A DNA stretch of 9,175 nucleotides from assembly GCA_016763715.1 (NCBI GenBank), contig JAESTG010000281.1, positions 1 through 9,175 on the forward strand, in the 5' to 3' direction. This DNA is from Flavobacteriaceae bacterium (GTDB lineage Bacteria > Bacteroidota > Bacteroidia > Flavobacteriales > Flavobacteriaceae). The position numbers and the translations under genes are program-made. Below the pieces are notes generated by a model. That model made no database searches, was not told where the DNA came from, and saw only the letters and a program-made list of their open reading frames with translations. Positions 5,692 to 9,175 of the stretch are shown piece after piece; the stretch's first letter is position 1, and each line of letters begins with the position of its first letter.

Positions 5692-6718
5692 CGGTCCAGA
5701 TATAGAAGATACAGGTAGTGACGATTTGTATGAGCATTTTAGGTTTGTAGCAGACAAAGGGCAACAGCCGCTGCGAGTTGATAAATATCTTATGAATAAG
5801 GTAGAGAATGCAACTCGAAATAAGATTCAAAAAGCTGCTAAGGACGGTAATATACACGTCAATGACCAAGCAGTGAAATCCAGTTATAAAGTAAAAGGAA
5901 ATGACGTAGTACGGGTGTTATTCGAACATCCTCCGTATGAACTTTTATTGGTTCCTGAAGATATTCCACTTGATATTGTCTATGAAGATGATGAGTTGTT
6001 GTTGGTGAATAAGCCAGCAGGAATGGTAGTGCATCCAGGTCATGGGAATTACAGTGGCACATTGATTAACGCGCTTACTTTTCATATTGATAACTTACCA
6101 AATAATAGTAGTAATCGTCCAGGGCTAGTGCATCGTATAGATAAGGACACTAGTGGTTTATTGGTAGTTGCCAAAACTGAGTTGGCAATGACCCATCTCT
6201 CAAAGCAATTTTTTAACAAATCGACAGAGCGTGAATATGTGGCTTTGGTTTGGGGAAGTATGAATGAAGATGAAGGCACTATTGAAGGGCATATAGGTCG
6301 CCATCCAAAGAATAGACTTCAAAACACCGTGTTTTTTGGTGATGATTTGGAGGAAGGAAAACCAGCCGTGACTCACTTCAAAGTGTTGGAAAGATTAGGT
6401 TATGTGACTTTAATTTCCTGCCGATTGGAAACAGGCCGTACGCATCAAATTAGAGTGCACCTCAAATACATTGGACATACCATTTTCAATGATGAGCGTT
6501 ATGGAGGGGAGAAGATTTTAAAAGGAACGACCTTTACTAAGTACAAACAGTTTGTAGAAAATTGCTTCAAAGTACTTCCGAGTCAGGCGTTGCACGCTAG
6601 AACTCTTGGTTTTGTGCATCCAACTACTGGGAAGCAAATGCAATTTGAAATCCCTATTCCAGATGATATTGAGAGTTGTTTGTATAAATGGAGAAACTAT
6701 TCTAAACACGCTATTTAG
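5675..6718 (+). CDS. rluD: RluA-family 23S rRNA pseudouridine synthase (RluD-like)
   Basis: The enzyme isomerises uridines to pseudouridine in 23S rRNA; E. coli RluD acts on helix 69. From GTG at 5675 the product has 347 residues, but the adjacent ATG at 5678 (346 residues) is the likelier start. Domains: an S4 RNA-binding domain at about 31-80 (LRVDKYLMNKVENATRNKIQ ... NDVVRV), then the catalytic domain with VNKPAGMVVHPGHGN (111-125) and VHRIDKDTSGLLVVAK (152-167), whose Asp156 is the nucleophile in the HRLD motif. RTHQIRVHLKYIGHTI and a LHARTLGFVHP C-terminal motif complete the family pattern. It overlaps the PASTA gene by 14-17 nt. Whether the substrate matches RluD, RluC or RluA cannot be read from sequence alone, so the symbol is provisional. 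Confidence 0.92.
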   Translation: MMKEINGPDIEDTGSDDLYEHFRFVADKGQQPLRVDKYLMNKVENATRNKIQKAAKDGNIHVNDQAVKSSYKVKGNDVVRVLFEHPPYELLLVPEDIPLDIVYEDDELLLVNKPAGMVVHPGHGNYSGTLINALTFHIDNLPNNSSNRPGLVHRIDKDTSGLLVVAKTELAMTHLSKQFFNKSTEREYVALVWGSMNEDEGTIEGHIGRHPKNRLQNTVFFGDDLEEGKPAVTHFKVLERLGYVTLISCRLETGRTHQIRVHLKYIGHTIFNDERYGGEKILKGTTFTKYKQFVENCFKVLPSQALHARTLGFVHPTTGKQMQFEIPIPDDIESCLYKWRNYSKHAI

Positions 6719-6829
6719 TCGAAGTGAATGCGTCATAATTTACCAAAATACATTAGGTCGTAATCCACTTTAGTGTAGAAAAAGAGAATCATTATTTCCT
6801 ATAGCAGTATTTTTTCATTTAATGAATTG

Positions 6830-6863
6830 TTGACTTTTACCTCAATATTTCTTCTTATTTTTA
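6830..6863 (+). promoter_or_regulatory. Weak promoter candidate for yaaA
   Basis: TTGACT at 6830-6835 could supply the -33 TTG, and TATTTTTA at 6856-6863 matches TAnnTTTG at all but the last base, with a 23-bp gap between them. The start site would fall about 10 nt before the yaaA ATG at 6880. The rest of the 161-bp spacer (6719-6879) shows no terminator or other structure I can support. Confidence 0.25.
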
Positions 6864-6879
6864 CTGAAAAGAACGCATT

Positions 6880-7638
6880 ATGAAAATTGTTATTTCTCCG
6901 GCAAAATCTCTGGATTTTGAAAAACCACTTCCCACAACGCTTTCTAGCAAGGCTCTTTTTTTGAAGGAATCTGAACAGCTTCATAAATTACTGAAAAAGA
7001 AATCAGCTAAGAGTTTATCGAAGTTAATGAGTATTTCAGATAATTTGGGGAGGTTAAACTATGAGAGAAACCAAGAGTGGGCTTTGCCATTTGATAATGA
7101 CAATGCACGCCCTGCTATTTACGCATTTAGTGGTGCTGTTTTTCAAGGATTGAATGTGTACGAAATACCCGCTGAAAAAATAGACTTACTTCAAAATACA
7201 CTCCGAATTATTTCGGGTTTATATGGAGTTCTGAAACCTTTAGATCTTATTCAGCCCTATCGATTGGAAATGGGAACTAAATTCCCCGTAGGAAAAAATA
7301 AAAATCTCTATGAATTTTGGAAACAAAAGGTCACCAAAACTCTTAATGATGAATTGGAAGAAGGGGAGCTGTTTGTTAATTTAGCGAGTATTGAGTACTT
7401 CAAAGCCATTGATCAAAAATCATTAAAGGCTAATGTGATTACACCCGTGTTTAAAGATTTTAGAAATGGTGAATACAAAACTATAATGACGTTTGCTAAA
7501 TTGGCTCGAGGTTATATGACACGCTATTGCATAGATATTAATGCAGGTACATTAGACGATTTAAAAGGCTTTAATTACGAAGGTTATGGGTTTAGTGAGG
7601 CAATGTCTACCGAAAATGAACTTGTATTTACTCGATAA
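6880..7638 (+). CDS. yaaA: Peroxide stress protein YaaA (DUF328/UPF0246)
   Basis: The 252-residue product is a full-length YaaA-family protein (usual length about 250-260). In E. coli YaaA limits damage from hydrogen peroxide by lowering free intracellular iron and so protecting DNA and proteins. Family marks: MKIVISPAKSLDF at the N-terminus, NLGRLNYERNQEW (55-67), YAFSGAVFQGL (85-95), ISGLYGVLKPLDLIQPYRLE (110-129) with the following MG, NLASIEYFKAID (166-177), and a basic C-terminal KLARGYMTRY (207-216). It is cytosolic with no signal peptide. ATG at 6880 begins exactly at the conserved MKIVISPAK. The next gene starts 36 nt downstream on the same strand, so the two are probably one transcript. 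Confidence 0.95.
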   Translation: MKIVISPAKSLDFEKPLPTTLSSKALFLKESEQLHKLLKKKSAKSLSKLMSISDNLGRLNYERNQEWALPFDNDNARPAIYAFSGAVFQGLNVYEIPAEKIDLLQNTLRIISGLYGVLKPLDLIQPYRLEMGTKFPVGKNKNLYEFWKQKVTKTLNDELEEGELFVNLASIEYFKAIDQKSLKANVITPVFKDFRNGEYKTIMTFAKLARGYMTRYCIDINAGTLDDLKGFNYEGYGFSEAMSTENELVFTR

Positions 7639-7674
7639 TGAGTTGTAAAATAGTGTAAGCTAAAAGAGAAGCTA

Positions 7675-8334
7675 TTGTTTAATCACACACATCCTTATCC
7701 GCCGTTTATTCCAGAGAATGCTACGAAGTTAATTGTAGGTACACTTCCACCACCTCGATTTACTTTGGGTGAATTGAAAGAAGGCGATGTTAATTTTTGC
7801 TACGGAAGTAGGGATGGGCAACTATGGCCTATTCTGGATAAGATATTTAATTTAGGCCTAAAGTTTGAAACTAGCGAAGCAGCGATTAAACAGCGCAAAG
7901 AATTTCTTGAGAACAACAACATTGGGATATGTGATATTGTTTCATCTGCTCAGCGGGAAAAGATAGATGCTAGTGATTTAGGGATGCAGAACGTAACTTT
8001 AAGAGATTTGGTGGCTGTCTTGGAAGATAAAGATAAAGTAGACACTCTTTTATTCACAGGAGGGAATAGTAAAAATGGTCCCGAGTATTTCTTCCGGAGA
8101 ATGTTAAAACAATATAAGTTGTCGCTCGAAGTTGTGTCCAATGAGGTGCCGAGAGTCCATTCTTTTATATTACCAAAAACAAGAAGAACCATCACCACAG
8201 TTTCTCTTACAGCGCCTTCTGGAGCGGCGAACCGTGCAGTAGGAGGTCTTCAGAAATACAAAGATCTAAAAAGTAAAAACCCTAAAATGACAACAATCGA
8301 TTTTAGGGTTTTGCAGTATCGTGATTTCTTTTAA
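7675..8334 (+). CDS. Uracil-DNA glycosylase superfamily-like protein
   Basis: The 219-residue protein looks like a member of the UDG superfamily, base-excision enzymes that remove deaminated bases from DNA. What is seen: KLIVGTLPPPRF (18-29), in the position of the GxxPG active-site loop; NFCYGSRDGQLWPIL (40-54), like the MUG/HDG N-x(6-7)-FW-P segment; NIGICDIVSSAQR (82-94); LLFTGGNSKNG (125-135); and SLTAPSGAANRAVG (177-190), which resembles the LPNPSGxNR motif of MUG-type enzymes. The catalytic Asn of MUG is not at its usual place in the first loop, so activity may be of a divergent (family-6-like) type or lost. Translation must begin at TTG 7675: no ATG or GTG lies between the upstream in-frame TAG (7651) and the conserved N-terminus, and AAAAGAGAAG precedes the TTG. 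It follows yaaA by 36 nt. Confidence 0.75.
   Translation: MFNHTHPYPPFIPENATKLIVGTLPPPRFTLGELKEGDVNFCYGSRDGQLWPILDKIFNLGLKFETSEAAIKQRKEFLENNNIGICDIVSSAQREKIDASDLGMQNVTLRDLVAVLEDKDKVDTLLFTGGNSKNGPEYFFRRMLKQYKLSLEVVSNEVPRVHSFILPKTRRTITTVSLTAPSGAANRAVGGLQKYKDLKSKNPKMTTIDFRVLQYRDFF
8276..8312. terminator. 13-bp inverted repeat, probable bidirectional terminator within the 3' end of the UDG-like gene
   Basis: AAAACCCTAAAAT (8276-8288) and ATTTTAGGGTTTT (8300-8312) are perfect inverted copies with an 11-nt loop. The stem lies in codons for the last residues of the UDG-like protein, because only 3 bp separate its stop from that of the convergent VCBS gene. On the minus strand the stem is followed by a T-rich run (TACTTTTT), suiting termination of the VCBS transcript. 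On the plus strand the run is only the four T that end the stem. Confidence 0.65.
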
Positions 8335-8337
8335 TTT

Positions 8338-9175
8338 TTATGGGGTAAAGGTAAATATATGCAAAGGAGCATTGTTACTTACCACTATGAAATAGTCGTT
8401 TCCGTTCACGGTTATGGCTATTAAATCTTTAGCGTCGCTATCTACAAAAGGATCGTGTTCTTTACTTACTGTAAAACCGCCTTTTCCATCTCCTAATAAC
8501 ACATATCCATAGTTACTGTCATAACGAATGGTTTCTACTTCGGCATCGTAGATAGCACCAATTCCCATGATGTCTAGGTTTCCATCTTTATTAATGTCTT
8601 TGGAGATGAGTGAAAGGGTTGGGCCAGTTTGTACTTCATTAGGTAATTTAGTTACCTTGAAGTTTCCATTACCTTGATTTTCCACATAGACTGTTTCAAA
8701 CATATGTGCCGTAAGTTGGAGGGCATCTTTCAATTGATCCTCTCCGTAAATGTCCTTCATTTCTAAACTAGCAAATTCCTTATAAGTTTCAATTTTATCA
8801 AACAAATATGGGTTTTGTTCACTACTACATTCTTTACCACGCACGGGTACTAATTTCCCGTCATTCAATTTGCTTAGCGCTACATCAAAACTGCCGTTGT
8901 TGTCAAAGTCTTTTCCGTAGATGTAAATGGGCTTATCCTTTTTAGGCTGAAATTTATTATTCTTACCTATGTTTCCGAAGATATAATCCTCATCACCATC
9001 ACCGTCATAATCTCCTGCGGTTATACTAAACCACCAGCCTTCGGTTTTACTTAATCCTGAAATATTCTTGGCTTTAGCAAAAACGCCATTGTTATTATTA
9101 AAAATGGTAGGTTGCATCCACTCCCCTACAACTAGAAGGTCTAAATCGTTGTCTCCATCATAATCAGTAAAGAGT
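8338..9175 (-). CDS. VCBS/FG-GAP repeat protein, C-terminal part (5' end outside the window)
   Basis: The frame is open to the right edge, so this is the last 278 or so residues of a longer protein; the ATG at 9117 is internal, because FG-GAP sequence (DYDGDNDLDLLVVGEW) continues upstream of it. Four calcium-loop-like DxDxDG repeats are visible: DYDGDNDLD (about 9136-9162), DYDGDGDED (about 8987-9013), DFDNNGSFD (about 8886-8912) and DINKDGNLD (about 8573-8599). These form blades of a beta-propeller of the kind found with ASPIC/UnbV-type VCBS proteins, which in flavobacteria are large, exported surface or periplasmic proteins often near polysaccharide-use loci. The GWWFSITAGDYDGDGDEDY and IYGKDFDNNGSFDV segments match that group in character. 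It is convergent with the UDG-like gene. Confidence 0.88.
   Translation of the reverse strand, partial: LFTDYDGDNDLDLLVVGEWMQPTIFNNNNGVFAKAKNISGLSKTEGWWFSITAGDYDGDGDEDYIFGNIGKNNKFQPKKDKPIYIYGKDFDNNGSFDVALSKLNDGKLVPVRGKECSSEQNPYLFDKIETYKEFASLEMKDIYGEDQLKDALQLTAHMFETVYVENQGNGNFKVTKLPNEVQTGPTLSLISKDINKDGNLDIMGIGAIYDAEVETIRYDSNYGYVLLGDGKGGFTVSKEHDPFVDSDAKDLIAITVNGNDYFIVVSNNAPLHIFTFTP

Overview
The window looks like a chromosomal segment of a marine-type Flavobacteriia member (Bacteroidota). The evidence is the low-GC, AT-rich spacers, the near absence of Shine-Dalgarno sequences, candidate promoters of the Bacteroidota TAnnTTTG type, the ddl / PASTA protein / RluA-family synthase block with coaD nearby, and a large VCBS (FG-GAP) surface-type protein at the right edge. 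This assignment rests on recognised protein families and gene order; no database search was run.

Layout: (1) 1-420, tRNA-Glu(UUC) followed after 25 nt by rpsT (ribosomal protein S20) and a clear intrinsic terminator. (2) 469-1544, on the minus strand, an unrecognised 169-residue protein downstream of coaD (coenzyme A biosynthesis). (3) 1685-3763, on the minus strand, an accessory island of two ORFs. The upstream ORF has an N-terminal DUF4157 domain with an intact HEAWH motif, a domain known from effectors associated with extracellular contractile injection systems (eCIS). The downstream ORF lies in exactly the same frame, only one stop codon and one sense codon later. (4) 3865-4842, ddl (peptidoglycan precursor synthesis), on the minus strand and divergent from (5) 5053-6718, a membrane-anchored two-PASTA protein whose end overlaps an RluA/RluD-type 23S rRNA pseudouridine synthase. 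(6) 6880-8334, yaaA (peroxide stress) and a UDG-superfamily-like protein with a TTG start, probably co-transcribed. (7) 8338-9175, on the minus strand, the C-terminal part of a VCBS/FG-GAP repeat protein that runs off the window.

Most of the window is housekeeping: translation (tRNA, S20, rRNA pseudouridylation), CoA synthesis, cell wall synthesis (Ddl, PASTA) and DNA/oxidative damage control (YaaA, UDG-like). The island between coaD and ddl is the exception. Its first ORF carries a GETH motif and its second an R-x3-M ... VGxLH motif; together they resemble the two ends of one TIKI/TraB/EreA/ChaN-like fold. The pair is therefore either one effector gene cut by a single in-frame stop codon or an effector naturally made as two polypeptides. 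No eCIS structural gene is visible here, so it would be an orphan effector locus.

No gene-free stretch exceeds 300 bases. The larger spacers are 4843-5052 (divergent promoters), 6719-6879 (weak promoter candidate), 1545-1684 (imperfect repeats), 354-468 (rpsT terminator), and 979-1079 and 3764-3864 (small inverted repeats).
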